Assembly: GCF_000745835.1 (NCBI RefSeq)
Contig: NZ_JQKB01000028.1
Coordinates: 1 to 64,000, forward strand
DNA from: Belnapia moabensis DSM 16746
GTDB lineage: Bacteria > Pseudomonadota > Alphaproteobacteria > Acetobacterales > Acetobacteraceae
Direction: 5' to 3'
Length of the DNA: 64,000 bases
Part shown: in pieces, positions 53,876-63,145 of the stretch
Layout of the letters: the number at the start of each line of letters is the position of its first letter
Numbering within the stretch: the first letter of the stretch is position 1
Made by a program: the position numbers and the translations under genes
Notes under the pieces: model-generated
The model's database searches: none
What the model was told of the DNA's origin: nothing
The model's input: the letters and a program-made list of their open reading frames with translations, nothing else

Positions 53876-54970
53876 CTACACGTTGAAGCGGAAGAGCAGG
53901 ACGTCGCCGTCCTTCACTACGTATTCCTTACCCTCGACCCGCATCTTGCCGGCTTCCTTGGCGCCCTGCTCGCCGCCCAGGGCAACGTAGTCGTCATAGG
54001 CGATGGTCTCGCAGGCGATGAAGCCGCGCTCGAAATCGCCATGGATGACGCCGGCGGCCTGGGGAGCCTTCATCCCGCGCGTGATGGTCCAGGCCCGCGT
54101 CTCCTTCGGGCCGACGGTGAAGTAGGTCAGCAGGCCGAGCAGCGCGTAGCCGGCGCGGATGACGCGGTCGAGGCCGCCCTCGTGCAGGCCGAGGCTCTCG
54201 AGGAAGTCGCCGCGATCCTCCTGCGCCATCTGGCTGATCTCGGCCTCGATGGCCGCCGAGACGATCACCGCGCTGGCCCCCTGCGCGCGGGCCATGGCGA
54301 AGACCCGCTCCGAATGGGCGTTGCCGGAGGCGGCCGAGGCTTCCTCCACGTTGCAGACATAGAGAACCGGCTTGGTCGTCAGCAGCTGGAGCCGCTTCGC
54401 CGCTTCCTCTTCCCCCTTGGGAACGGCGGTGCGGGCCGGCTTGCCGTCCTGCAGGGCCTTCACGATGGGGTCGATCAGCGAGAGCTGCTGCGTCGCCTCC
54501 TTGTCGCCGTTGCGGGCGCGCTTCTGCAGGCCGATCTGGCGCTTCTCGAGGCCGTCGAGGTCGGCGAGCATCAGCTCGGTCTCGACCGTCTCGGCGTCGC
54601 GCACCGGATCGACGCTGCCCTCGACATGGGTGACGTCGCCATCCTCGAAGCAGCGAAGGACGTGGACGATGGCATCCACCTCGCGGATATTGGCGAGGAA
54701 CTGGTTGCCGAGGCCCTCGCCCTTGGAGGCGCCGCGGACCAGGCCGGCGATGTCCACGAATTCAAGCGTAGTCGGAACGATCTTCTGGCTCTTGCCGATC
54801 TTCGCCAGGGCCTGGAGGCGCGGGTCGGGCACGCCGACGCGGCCGACATTCGGCTCGATGGTGCAGAAGGGGTAGTTCGCGGCCTGGGCGGCGGCGGTCT
54901 CGGTCAGGGCGTTGAAGAGCGTGGACTTGCCGACATTGGGCAGGCCGACGATGCCGCAGTTGAAACCCAT
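53876..54970 (-). CDS. ychF: redox-regulated ATPase YchF
   Basis: A 364-residue Obg-type P-loop protein that hydrolyses ATP and binds ribosomes. G1 is GLPNVGKST (8-16), then [31 protein letters not shown] (G3), a coiled-coil insert, and a C-terminal TGS-like domain ([38 protein letters not shown]). The G4 region lacks NKxD, explaining ATP preference in the family. Confidence 0.96.
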   Translation of the reverse strand: MGFNCGIVGLPNVGKSTLFNALTETAAAQAANYPFCTIEPNVGRVGVPDPRLQALAKIGKSQKIVPTTLEFVDIAGLVRGASKGEGLGNQFLANIREVDAIVHVLRCFEDGDVTHVEGSVDPVRDAETVETELMLADLDGLEKRQIGLQKRARNGDKEATQQLSLIDPIVKALQDGKPARTAVPKGEEEAAKRLQLLTTKPVLYVCNVEEASAASGNAHSERVFAMARAQGASAVIVSAAIEAEISQMAQEDRGDFLESLGLHEGGLDRVIRAGYALLGLLTYFTVGPKETRAWTITRGMKAPQAAGVIHGDFERGFIACETIAYDDYVALGGEQGAKEAGKMRVEGKEYVVKDGDVLLFRFNV

Positions 54971-54982
54971 GGGGTGGTACTC

Positions 54983-55438
54983 CTAGGCGACGAGGGCTTG
55001 GGCCAGCGCCTCGGCGATGGTGGCGGCGGCGATGCGGGCGGCGCCGTCATCGGTGGCGAGCGAAAGGGCTGCGGCGCGGATGGGCGGCACCAGCAGCGCG
55101 GGAGATGCGCCGGCGCGGCGGGCGGCAATGATCGGCTCGGCCGCGTTGCCGCCGGGGGCGATGAGGTCGGCGGCCTCCAGCAGGAGCGCGGCCTTCAGCG
55201 CGGCCTCGCCGGCGGCGGCCATGGCGAGGCGCTGGCGGCGGATATCGGAGAGCGGTCCGCCCATCGGGTCGCCGGGCGTCACCGCGACGGCGCTGCGGAG
55301 GGAGGCGGCGGCCTGAGCCAGGGCGCCGGCCTCGCGCACCAGGGCGGCGGCCAGCGCGGCGGCGCCGTTGGCGAAATCCTCAGGGCCGGGGCCGCCCATC
55401 ATCTGGGCAGCGAATTCGGCTTCGTCCTCGGGCTGCAT
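54983..55438 (-). CDS. unknown alanine-rich protein between pth and ychF
   Basis: A 151-residue acidic, extremely alanine-rich helical protein ([22 protein letters not shown]...). No cysteine, no membrane helix of clear length and no recognised motif. The start overlaps the pth stop (TGATG), and ychF begins 12 bases after it, so it is translated within the pth-ychF operon. Good third-position bias supports coding. The family is not recognised. Confidence 0.7.
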   Translation of the reverse strand: MQPEDEAEFAAQMMGGPGPEDFANGAAALAAALVREAGALAQAAASLRSAVAVTPGDPMGGPLSDIRRQRLAMAAAGEAALKAALLLEAADLIAPGGNAAEPIIAARRAGASPALLVPPIRAAALSLATDDGAARIAAATIAEALAQALVA

Positions 55439-56013
55439 CAGCGCGTCTCCTGGGTCAGCAGGGCGATGCGGGTCATCGCCTCCTCCGGCTTGCCGGTGGC
55501 GAGCAGGGGGGCGATGTCGGCCACGGCGTCGAGCAGCGGCTCGAGCCAGGTATCGACCTTGGCGAAATTGCCGAGCACATGGCCGGTGACGCGGTCCTTG
55601 TGGCCAGGATGGCCGATGCCGAGGCGCACGCGCCAGAAATCCGGCGTGCCGAGTGCGCGCTGCATGTCGCGCAACCCGTTATGGCCGGCGGCACCCCCGC
55701 CGCGCTTTACCCGGACCTTGCCGGGGGCGAGGTCGAGTTCGTCATGGAAGGCCCAGATGTCGCCGGGCACGATCTTGTGGAAGGCGGCGGCGGGCTGCAC
55801 CGACTCGCCGGAGCCGTTCATGTAGGTCTGCGGCTTGAGGGCGAGGACCTTCACGCCGGCGATGCTGCCCTCGGCGACCAGGCCTTTGTAGCGGCTGCGC
55901 CAGGGGGAGAAGCCATGGCGCCGGGCGATCGCGTCCAGCGCCATGAAGCCGATATTGTGGCGATGCCGCGCCTGGGAGGGCTCGGGATTGCCCAGGCCGA
56001 CCCAGAGCAGCAT
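55438..56013 (-). CDS. pth: peptidyl-tRNA hydrolase
   Basis: A 191-residue enzyme that frees tRNA from prematurely released peptidyl-tRNA. Catalytic His19 in [10 protein letters not shown], Asn9 in [19 protein letters not shown] and the Asp of [15 protein letters not shown] are present, as is [13 protein letters not shown]. Length is normal. It follows rplY by 12 bases, the widespread rplY-pth-ychF order. Confidence 0.96.
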   Translation of the reverse strand: MLLWVGLGNPEPSQARHRHNIGFMALDAIARRHGFSPWRSRYKGLVAEGSIAGVKVLALKPQTYMNGSGESVQPAAAFHKIVPGDIWAFHDELDLAPGKVRVKRGGGAAGHNGLRDMQRALGTPDFWRVRLGIGHPGHKDRVTGHVLGNFAKVDTWLEPLLDAVADIAPLLATGKPEEAMTRIALLTQETR

Positions 56014-56025
56014 CGCCTTTGGCCC

Positions 56026-56715
56026 TTACTTCTTTTTCGCGGGCGCCTTGGCGGCGGCCGGGGCGGCAGCGGCGCCACCCTTGGCAGCCTTGCCCTTCGG
56101 CGCCGTCTCGGTGGCGGGGGCGGCGGCCGGGGCGATCACCTCCTCCACCACGGTCGGGGCGGCGATGGTCGCCACCACGAAGTCGCGGTCGAGCACGGCC
56201 TGGGTGCCGAAGCTGTCCTTCACCGCGGACCAGCGCAGGCTGTCACCGATGCCGGCCTCGGCCAGGTCGATCTGGAAGGCCTCCGGCACGGCGTCCGGAT
56301 CGGCCAGCACCTCGATGTCGCGGCGGACGAGGTTCAGCACGCCGCCGGCCTTGATGCCCGGGCAGGTGTCCTCGTTGAGGAAGCTGACCGGCACGCGGAC
56401 GCGGATGCGCTGGCCCGCGGCGAGGCGCTGGAAGTCGACATGCAGCGGCCGGTCGGTGACCGGGTGGAACTGGATGTCGCGCATCAGCGTGCGCTCCGTC
56501 CCGCCGCCCTTCACGGCGACCTCGTACAGGTGGCTCTGCCAGCCGCCCTTGTGCAATTCCTTCATCACGTCGCGTGGGTCGAGGGCGATCAGCGTCGCCT
56601 CCTGCTTCGCGCCGTAGATGACTGCGGGGACAAGTCCCCCTTTCCGAGTTGCGCGCGCCGCCCCCTTACCGGCCTGCTCACGCGCCTCGGCCTCGATCCG
56701 GATGGTTTGGACCAT
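56026..56715 (-). CDS. rplY: 50S ribosomal protein L25 (Ctc form)
   Basis: A 229-residue long-form L25 that binds 5S rRNA. N-terminal L25 domain: EAREQAGKGAARATRKGGLVPAVIYG and VKGGGTERTLMRDIQFHPVTDRPLHVDFQRL. The C-terminal Ctc/TL5 domain (VPVSFLNEDTCPGIKAGGVLNLVRRDIEVLADPDAVPEAF) follows, then an alanine/lysine-rich tail. First gene of the rplY-pth-unknown-ychF run. Confidence 0.95.
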   Translation of the reverse strand: MVQTIRIEAEAREQAGKGAARATRKGGLVPAVIYGAKQEATLIALDPRDVMKELHKGGWQSHLYEVAVKGGGTERTLMRDIQFHPVTDRPLHVDFQRLAAGQRIRVRVPVSFLNEDTCPGIKAGGVLNLVRRDIEVLADPDAVPEAFQIDLAEAGIGDSLRWSAVKDSFGTQAVLDRDFVVATIAAPTVVEEVIAPAAAPATETAPKGKAAKGGAAAAPAAAKAPAKKK

Positions 56716-56935
56716 GGTCGCTGCTCCGTATGCTCAGGATATGGACCCGGCGGGACGAGGATCGCCCAACGCCGAGCGCGCGGGCCTCCAGGGGTGCCCG
56801 CGACGGAGGGGGCCTTAGCGGATCGGGGAGCCGGGCGCAACAGCGGCGGGTGGTGCCGCTGCATCGTGAAGATCGGCCTGGGACCGCAACAGCCCGTGGC
56901 TTGACCTGACCGGTGCGCGCAGGGAGCGTTCCGGA

Positions 56936-59542
56936 ATGGAAGGCTTCCTGATTCTGCTGGTGCTCGGCTTCTTCCTGGGCTGGGCGCTGGGCATCGCCGC
57001 GTATCGCAAGGCAAGCGCATTGCAGCGGCGGGTGACGGCGCTGGAGGAGGCGGTGCGGACCGGGGCGCCGCTCGCCGCGCCGGCGCCGCGGCCGCCCTCG
57101 CCCTGGGACCGGCCTGTGGAAGAGCCGGCACCGCAGCCGGTGGAGGAGGCGCCACCCGCGCCAGAGCCGGAGCCGGCCGTAGCACCGGATCCGAAGCCGG
57201 CGCGGCCGGGCATCGAGGAGCTGCTGACCCTTCGCTGGGGCGTCTGGCTCGGCGCTGGGGCGCTGCTGCTGGCGGGCGTCTTCCTGGTGCGGACTGCCGT
57301 GGAGGAGGGATGGCTCGGGCCGGGGCCGCGCTGCGTGCTGGCCGGGCTGCTTGGCCTGGCGCTGATCGGCGGCGCGGCCTGGCTGAGGCGGCGGCCGGCG
57401 GACGAGCGGCCCGGCATCCCTTGGCCGGACCAGGCGCCGGCGGCGCTGGCGGCGGGCGGGCTCGCCATCCTGTTCGGCGCCGCCTATGCGGCCGGGCCGA
57501 TGTACGGGCTGCTGCCGCCGCTCCTCGGCTTCGGGCTGCTGGCGGCGGTGGCGCTGGGGGGGATCGCGCTGGCGCTGCTCTTCGGGCCGGTGGTGGCGGC
57601 GATCGGCATCGCCGGCGCCTATGGGACGCCGGCCCTGGTGGGAACGCAGGATCCGTCGCTGCCGGGGCTCTTCATTTATCTGCTGGCGGTGACGGGGGCG
57701 GCGCTCGCCGTGCTGCGGCAGGTGGGCGCGGCCTGGCTTGGCTGGTGCGCGGCCGGCGCCTCGGCGGCCTGGGTGGTGGTCGGCGGGATGATCGCCGGCA
57801 ATACAGGCGCGGTCTGGGCCCCTGCCCTCTTCGCGCCCGTGGCGGCGGCGCTGCATGTCGGGCTGCTGCCGGGGGCGGCGCTGGACAGCGGTGCCGGCCG
57901 ACGGCTGGCGCTGCTGCCCTTCGCGCTGCTGGCGGCGGCGGGGCTGGTGCTGGTGCCGGGGGCGACTGGGCTCGGGCCGGCGGTCGGAGTGCTGGTGTTC
58001 TCCGTGGTTGGGCTGGCGGCGGCGCGGGAGGGGCGGCTGATGCCCCTGCCCTTCCTCGCCGCCCTTGCGGGGCTGCTGATGCTGCTCGGCTGGACCATCC
58101 CCGACTGGCTGATGCCGGAGGAGGCGGTGACCATCGATGGGGTGGTGCAGGCGCTGCTGCCGGTCCGTCCCTGGCCGCCGGAGGCGCTGCTGCCCTTCCT
58201 TGGCGCGGCGGCGGCGCTGGCCGCGATGCATGGGCTGATGGGCGCTTGGCGCGAGCGGCGCGGCGTGCGTCCCGTTGCCTGGGCGGCGCTGCCGGCGGCC
58301 GTGCCGGTGCTGGTGCTGCTGGTCGCCTATGCGCGGGTGCGGGGCTTCGCGCTGGACGGGCGCTGGGCGCTGGCGGCGCTCGCCCTGGCGGCGGCCTCGA
58401 CGGGGCTCGCCGGGCTGGCGGCGCGCGAGGGTGCGGTGCAGCGCGTGGGCGCCCATGCGGCGGGGGCGATGGCGGCGCTGGCGCTTGGCGCGGCCATGGT
58501 GCTCTCCGACCAATGGCTGACGCTCGCGGTTGCACTTTTCCTGCCTCCGCTCGCCTGGGTCGAGGGCCGGAGCAAGCTCGCCCCGCTGCGGCGGGTGGCG
58601 CTGGTGGTGGCCGGCCTCGTGCTGGTGCGGCTGCTGCTCAACTGGAATGTCGTCGACTACGCGGTGGGGGCGACGCCGGTGCTGAACGGGCTGTTGCCGG
58701 CCTATGGCGTGCCGGCCGCCTGCTTCGCCCTGGCGGCGGCGATGTTCCGCCGGCGGCGGGACGATGCGCTGGTGGGCGTCTTGGAGGCGGGGGCGCTCGC
58801 CTTCGTCACCGTGCTGGTGCTTCTCGAAATCCGCCATGGGATGACCGGCGGGGACTGGGCCGGAGGCGCGGAGTGGAGTCTCGCCGAGGCAGGACTGCAA
58901 CTCAGCGCGCTGGCGCTGCTGGCGAGCCTCACGCGCTGGCTGGATCGGCGGCTCGGCGGGCGGCCAGTGCTCGGCTGGGGGTGGCGGCTGCTTTTCCTTG
59001 CCGTCGTGGGGTTCGGCACCGGGCTGGTGCTGGACAATCCGGCCATCGACAACTGGGGCGACCTGCTGCCCGTGCCCGTCTTCAACGAGTTGGCGCTTGC
59101 CTACCTGGTGCCGGCGGCGCTGGCCGGGTTGGCGGTGCGGGGCTTGATGCCGCGATGGATCGCGCGGCTGCTGGCGCTCTACGCCCTGGTGGCGGGCTTC
59201 GCCTGGGTGACGCTGGAGGTGCGGCACCGCTTCCATCCCGCGGCGATGCCGCTCTGGCTCGGCGATGTCGATGGCTCCGAGCTTTATGCCTACAGCACCG
59301 CCTGGCTCGGCTTCGGCGCGGCACTGCTGGCGCTGGGCATCCGGCTAGGGGTGGCGTCGCTGCGGCTGGCGGCGCTCGGGGTGATCGGGCTGACCATCCT
59401 CAAGGCCTTCTTCATCGACATGGCCGAGCTCGAGGGGCTCTGGCGGGTGCTCAGCTTCCTCGGGCTCGGCCTGGCGCTGATCGCGCTGGGGGCGGTCTAC
59501 CGGCGCTTCGTCGTCACTCCGACGCCAGCTCCGCCGGGGTGA
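56936..59542 (+). CDS. DUF2339 large membrane protein
   Basis: An 868-residue protein with one N-terminal helix, a short coiled segment (SALQRRVTALEEAV), a proline/glutamate-rich linker (about 45-90), then the conserved GIEELLTLRWGVWLGAGALLLAGVFLV and more than twenty hydrophobic helices to the end. The layout equals the DUF2339 family, whose role is unknown. Its 3' end overlaps the convergent phosphatase gene by 29 bases. The gap 56716-56935 holds no feature I recognise. Confidence 0.88.
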   Translation: MEGFLILLVLGFFLGWALGIAAYRKASALQRRVTALEEAVRTGAPLAAPAPRPPSPWDRPVEEPAPQPVEEAPPAPEPEPAVAPDPKPARPGIEELLTLRWGVWLGAGALLLAGVFLVRTAVEEGWLGPGPRCVLAGLLGLALIGGAAWLRRRPADERPGIPWPDQAPAALAAGGLAILFGAAYAAGPMYGLLPPLLGFGLLAAVALGGIALALLFGPVVAAIGIAGAYGTPALVGTQDPSLPGLFIYLLAVTGAALAVLRQVGAAWLGWCAAGASAAWVVVGGMIAGNTGAVWAPALFAPVAAALHVGLLPGAALDSGAGRRLALLPFALLAAAGLVLVPGATGLGPAVGVLVFSVVGLAAAREGRLMPLPFLAALAGLLMLLGWTIPDWLMPEEAVTIDGVVQALLPVRPWPPEALLPFLGAAAALAAMHGLMGAWRERRGVRPVAWAALPAAVPVLVLLVAYARVRGFALDGRWALAALALAAASTGLAGLAAREGAVQRVGAHAAGAMAALALGAAMVLSDQWLTLAVALFLPPLAWVEGRSKLAPLRRVALVVAGLVLVRLLLNWNVVDYAVGATPVLNGLLPAYGVPAACFALAAAMFRRRRDDALVGVLEAGALAFVTVLVLLEIRHGMTGGDWAGGAEWSLAEAGLQLSALALLASLTRWLDRRLGGRPVLGWGWRLLFLAVVGFGTGLVLDNPAIDNWGDLLPVPVFNELALAYLVPAALAGLAVRGLMPRWIARLLALYALVAGFAWVTLEVRHRFHPAAMPLWLGDVDGSELYAYSTAWLGFGAALLALGIRLGVASLRLAALGVIGLTILKAFFIDMAELEGLWRVLSFLGLGLALIALGAVYRRFVVTPTPAPPG

Positions 59543-60095
59543 CGGCCCACATGCTGCCGCCATCAGCGGGCGGTTCGCAGCGGATGGGCAGCGCGTTCGG
59601 CGTCCGCACATTCGGCTCATGGCCGAAGGCGACGCGCAGCGCGCGGAACAGGGCGCCATGGGCGACGACCAGCACCGGCCCTGGCCTTGCCGTCGCCCGG
59701 TTGATGGCGGCGACGGCGCGGGCCAGCAGCGCGTCGAAGGGCTCGGCGCGATCCGGGGTGTAGTGGCCGGCGATCCAGTCGTCGTACCAGTCCCCCATCG
59801 GCTGGCCTTCCTGCTCGCCGAAATTGACCTCCTGCAACCCCTCGTCGAACTCGACCGGCAGGCCAAGCGCCTCGGCGGCGATCTCCGCCGTCACCTTCGC
59901 GCGGACCAGGGGCGATGCGACGACGGTGGCGATGCCGCCGATCCCCGCCAGCGTCTTCGCGGCGCGCCGGGCCTGGGCCAAGCCGACGCCGTTCAGCGGG
60001 ATGTCGGTGCGGCCCTGGGAGAGCCCCTGGGCGTTCCAGTCCGTCTCGCCATGGCGCAGGAACCAGAAGGGGATGCGGTTGAGGCTCTCCCCCAT
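59514..60095 (-). CDS. histidine phosphatase family protein
   Basis: A 193-residue phosphatase of the phosphoglycerate-mutase-like fold. The phosphohistidine motif FLRHGETDWN (His15) and second LVVAHGALFRALR are present, with GRTDIPLNGVGLAQA and VVASPLVRAKVTAEI. Small phosphorylated metabolites or CobC-like substrates are possible; specificity is not visible. It sits two bases after the GST gene on the same strand. Confidence 0.9.
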   Translation of the reverse strand: MGESLNRIPFWFLRHGETDWNAQGLSQGRTDIPLNGVGLAQARRAAKTLAGIGGIATVVASPLVRAKVTAEIAAEALGLPVEFDEGLQEVNFGEQEGQPMGDWYDDWIAGHYTPDRAEPFDALLARAVAAINRATARPGPVLVVAHGALFRALRVAFGHEPNVRTPNALPIRCEPPADGGSMWAVTPAELASE

Positions 60096-60097
60096 GC

Positions 60098-60715
60098 TCA
60101 GGCGAAGCCTTCGGCGGCCATGGTGCGCTGCACCGAGGGCCGGGCCTTCATCCGCTCGTAATGGGCGGCGACGTTCGGCGGCAGGGTCTTGTTCAGCCGC
60201 GCGGCCCACCAGAAGGAGACGTAGAAGAGCGCACTGTCGGCGAAGGAGAACTCGCCGAGCAGGTAGTCCTTGCCGGTCAGCGCCTTGTCGAAGAGGCCGA
60301 GGCCCTTCTCGAAGATCTCGATGCCGCGGGCCTTCACCGCCTCGTGGTCCGCCTCGTTCGGGGCGAAGTTGGAGGGGCGGAAAATGCGGGAGAAGCCCTG
60401 CATGTGCAGCGTGGCCACGGCGTAATCGGTGTATTCCAGCGCCTTAGCGAGGCCTTCGGCGTCCTTCGGCAGGAGCTTCGCCTCGGGGAAGGTGCTGGCG
60501 AGCCAGAGGGCGATGGCGGGGTACTCGGTCAGCACCGAGCCGTCGTCGCGCACCAGGGTCGGCACCTTGGACTTCGGGTTGATGCTGGTGAACTCGGGCT
60601 TGAACTGGGCGCCTTCCTTGGTGTTCAGCAGCGCCGCCTCGTAGGGCTTGCCGATCTCTTCCAGCAGCACATGGATGCCGATGGAGCAGGCGCCGGGGGC
60701 GTAGTAGAGCTTCAT
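60098..60715 (-). CDS. glutathione S-transferase family protein
   Basis: A 205-residue GST. The N-terminal thioredoxin-like domain starts MKLYYAPGACSIGIHVLLEEIGKPY, with the Cys-Ser of beta-class enzymes at about 10-11; KVPTLVRDDGSVLTEYPAIALWLA provides the glutathione-binding cis-Pro and Glu-Ser/Tyr. The helical C-terminal domain (GKDYLLGEFSFADSALFYVSFW) is complete. Substrate unknown. Confidence 0.92.
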   Translation of the reverse strand: MKLYYAPGACSIGIHVLLEEIGKPYEAALLNTKEGAQFKPEFTSINPKSKVPTLVRDDGSVLTEYPAIALWLASTFPEAKLLPKDAEGLAKALEYTDYAVATLHMQGFSRIFRPSNFAPNEADHEAVKARGIEIFEKGLGLFDKALTGKDYLLGEFSFADSALFYVSFWWAARLNKTLPPNVAAHYERMKARPSVQRTMAAEGFA

Positions 60716-60856
60716 GGGGGGTTCCTCCGCAGTCGTGTCGGCGGCAGATGAGCCGAGGCGCGGGCGGGCGGCAAGGGGGATTCGGGGTGGGTTCAGGCCA
60801 CCGGAGTGTTACGCTATGGTGGCACGCCAGACCCCAGTCACAACGGAACGGGCGCA

Positions 60857-61954
60857 ATGCCATCCTCTCCCGAGACCACCATCAGCGTCACCCGCACCAG
60901 GGCGCCGCAGCGCCGGCCGGAGGATGCCTCCCTTTCCTTCGGCAAGGTCTTCACCGACCATATGTTCCTGATGGAATACGAGGAGGGTCGCGGCTGGCAC
61001 AGCCCGCGCGTCGTGCCCTACGGCCCGCTGACGATGGACCCGGCGACCTCCGTGCTGCATTACGGCCAGGCGGTGTTCGACGGGCTGAAGGCCTTCCGGG
61101 GCGCGGACGGGCAGGTGCGGCTGTTCCGGGCGCAGCGGCATGCCGAGCGCCTCAACCGGTCCTGCGCGGCGCTCTGCATTCCGGAGATGGATGCCGGCCT
61201 CATCCGCCGCAGCTTCGAGGCGATCGTCGCCGCCGACCATGACTGGGTGCCGCGCAGCCCCGGCACCTCGCTCTACATCCGCCCGACGGTGGTGGCGACG
61301 GAGGTGATGCTCGGCGTGCATCCGGCGCATCGCTACACCTATTTCATCATCTGCTCGCCGGTAGGTTCCTACTACAAGGAGGGGGTGAAGCCGGTGCGCA
61401 TCCTGGCGACGGACAAGTATGTCCGCGCCGTGCAGGGCGGGCTCGGCGAGGCGAAGACGGCGGCCAACTACGCCGCCTCGCTCTCGGCGCAACGCGACGC
61501 GGAGCGGCAGGGCTATACCCAGGTGCTCTGGCTGGACGCGATCGAGCGGCGCTGGATCGACGAGGTCGGCACCATGAACATCATGCTGCGCATCGGCGAC
61601 GAGGTGATCACCCCGCCGCTCGGCGGGACCATCCTCGATGGCGTCACGCGGAATTCGGCGCTGACGCTGATGCGCGACTGGGGCCTCCGCGTCTCCGAGC
61701 GGCGCATCTCCATCGAGGAGGTGATGCGGGCCGGGCAGGACGGCTCGCTGCGGGAGATGTGGGGGACGGGGACGGCTGCCGTCGTCTCGCCGGTGGGCGA
61801 ACTGGGCTATAAGGACCAGAAGATCGTCATCGGCGGCGGGCAGACGGGCGAGCTGACGCAGCGGCTCTACGACGCGATCACGGCGGTCCAGTACGGCCGC
61901 GCCGAGGACCCGCATGGCTGGACCAGCGTGGTTAAGGCGCCCGTCGCGGCCTGA
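60857..61954 (+). CDS. ilvE: branched-chain amino acid aminotransferase
   Basis: A 365-residue class IV PLP aminotransferase of the larger BCAT2-like type acting in the last step of Leu, Ile and Val synthesis. The PLP lysine is Lys200 in GLGEAKTAANYAAS. MDPATSVLHYGQAVFDGLKAFRG, RLNRSCAALCIPEM, WLDAIERRWIDEVGTMNIM and the phosphate-binding GGTILDGVTRNSAL and GTGTAAVVSPVG are all seen. ATG 60857 (MPSSPETT...) is the first reasonable start. Confidence 0.95.
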   Translation: MPSSPETTISVTRTRAPQRRPEDASLSFGKVFTDHMFLMEYEEGRGWHSPRVVPYGPLTMDPATSVLHYGQAVFDGLKAFRGADGQVRLFRAQRHAERLNRSCAALCIPEMDAGLIRRSFEAIVAADHDWVPRSPGTSLYIRPTVVATEVMLGVHPAHRYTYFIICSPVGSYYKEGVKPVRILATDKYVRAVQGGLGEAKTAANYAASLSAQRDAERQGYTQVLWLDAIERRWIDEVGTMNIMLRIGDEVITPPLGGTILDGVTRNSALTLMRDWGLRVSERRISIEEVMRAGQDGSLREMWGTGTAAVVSPVGELGYKDQKIVIGGGQTGELTQRLYDAITAVQYGRAEDPHGWTSVVKAPVAA

Positions 61955-61964
61955 GGCCAGGCTG

Positions 61965-61985
61965 GGGGCCCCTCTTAGGGGCCCC
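61965..61985. terminator. perfect 9-bp hairpin between ilvE and prs
   Basis: GGGGCCCCT (61965-61973), loop CTT, AGGGGCCCC (61977-61985). It lies 10 bases after the ilvE stop and 8 bases from the prs stop, so it can act for both convergent genes. The sides lack strong U runs. Confidence 0.65.
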
Positions 61986-61993
61986 TAGCCAGT

Positions 61994-62926
61994 TCAGTTG
62001 AAAAGGGAGGAAACCGAGCTTTCTTCCGAGATGCGGCGCATCGCCTCGGCTAGCAGCGGGGCGATCGTCACCTGGCGGATGTTGGAGGAGACCCGCACCG
62101 CCTCCGTCGCCAGAATGCTGTCCGTCACCGTCATGTTCTCGATCGGCGAGGCGCCGACCCGCGCCACCGCACCGCCCGAGAACACGCCATGGGTGACGTA
62201 GACGGAGACGCCGGAGGCGCCGTTCTTGATCAACGCCTCGGCGGCGTTGCAGAGCGTGCCGCCCGAATCGACGATGTCGTCGACCAGGATGCAGTGACGG
62301 CCCTCAACCTCGCCGATCACGTTCATCACCTCGGAGACGCCGGCGCGGGGCCGGCGCTTGTCGATGATGGCGAGGTCGGTGTTGAGGCGCGACGCCATGG
62401 CGCGGGCGCGAACCACGCCGCCGACATCCGGGCTGACGACCATGAGGTCGCGGCCCTTGTAGCGCTCCATGATGTCGCGCGAGAAGAGCGGAGCCGAGAA
62501 CAGGTTGTCGACGGGGATGTCGAAGAAGCCCTGGATCTGCGCGGCATGGAGATCCATCGTCAGCACGCGGTTGGCGCCGGCCGCGGTGATGATATTGGCG
62601 CAGAGCTTGGCCGAGATCGGCGTGCGGGAGCCGGATTTCCGGTCCTGCCGGGCGTAGCCGAAATAAGGGATCACGGCGGTGACGCGGCGGGCGCTGGCGC
62701 GGCGCAGCGCGTCGAGCGTGATCAGCAGCTCCATCAGGTTGTCGTTCGCTGGGTAGCAGGTGCTCTGCACCACGAAGACGTCCTCGCCGCGGACGTTCTC
62801 GTTGATCTCGACGAAGACCTCCATGTCGGCGAAGCGGCGGATGGAGGCGCTGGTGAGCGGCAGGCCGAGCGAGGCGGCTACCGCCTCGGCCAGAGGCCGG
62901 TTGCTGTTGCAGGCGACGATCTTCAT
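61994..62926 (-). CDS. prs: ribose-phosphate pyrophosphokinase
   Basis: A 310-residue class I PRPP synthetase making phosphoribosyl pyrophosphate from ribose-5-phosphate and ATP. Seen: [12 protein letters not shown]-type [78 protein letters not shown] and the PRPP loop [17 protein letters not shown] 62926 (MKIVACNS) is the family start. Confidence 0.96.
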   Translation of the reverse strand: MKIVACNSNRPLAEAVAASLGLPLTSASIRRFADMEVFVEINENVRGEDVFVVQSTCYPANDNLMELLITLDALRRASARRVTAVIPYFGYARQDRKSGSRTPISAKLCANIITAAGANRVLTMDLHAAQIQGFFDIPVDNLFSAPLFSRDIMERYKGRDLMVVSPDVGGVVRARAMASRLNTDLAIIDKRRPRAGVSEVMNVIGEVEGRHCILVDDIVDSGGTLCNAAEALIKNGASGVSVYVTHGVFSGGAVARVGASPIENMTVTDSILATEAVRVSSNIRQVTIAPLLAEAMRRISEESSVSSLFN

Positions 62927-63054
62927 GCCCGGCCGGACCCCTGTCTTTGTGCCGCCCGTGCCCATCGGCGGGGCGGACGGGAGATACCAAGCGGGAGGTG
63001 GCCTGTAAATCGCCATGCTCCGCCTGCGTGACATGGCAGGGACGCTTTCGTGAC

Positions 63055-63098
63055 AACCGGTCGGAGATGAACCGGCCGCGATCTTAACCGGCCGGTAA
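63055..63098 (+). promoter_or_regulatory. AACCGG direct repeats and CtrA-like site before fliF
   Basis: AACCGG occurs at 63055, 63070 and 63086, always followed by YCG or CCG, spaced 15 and 16 bases. The last copy lies in TTAA-N7-GTAA (63084-63098), one base away from the TTAA-N7-TTAA site of CtrA, which controls early flagellar genes in several alphaproteobacteria. It lies 48 bases before the fliF start. Function is inferred. Confidence 0.3.
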
Positions 63099-63145
63099 GG
63101 CGGCATGCGGCAAATTCTGCCCATCGGCAAAAGGCTGATCGGGGA

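Noticed and set aside
63034-63049. TGGCAGGGACGCTTTC as a sigma54 flagellar promoter before fliF
   Set aside because: The -24 half fits, but no GC appears at the required distance for the -12 element.
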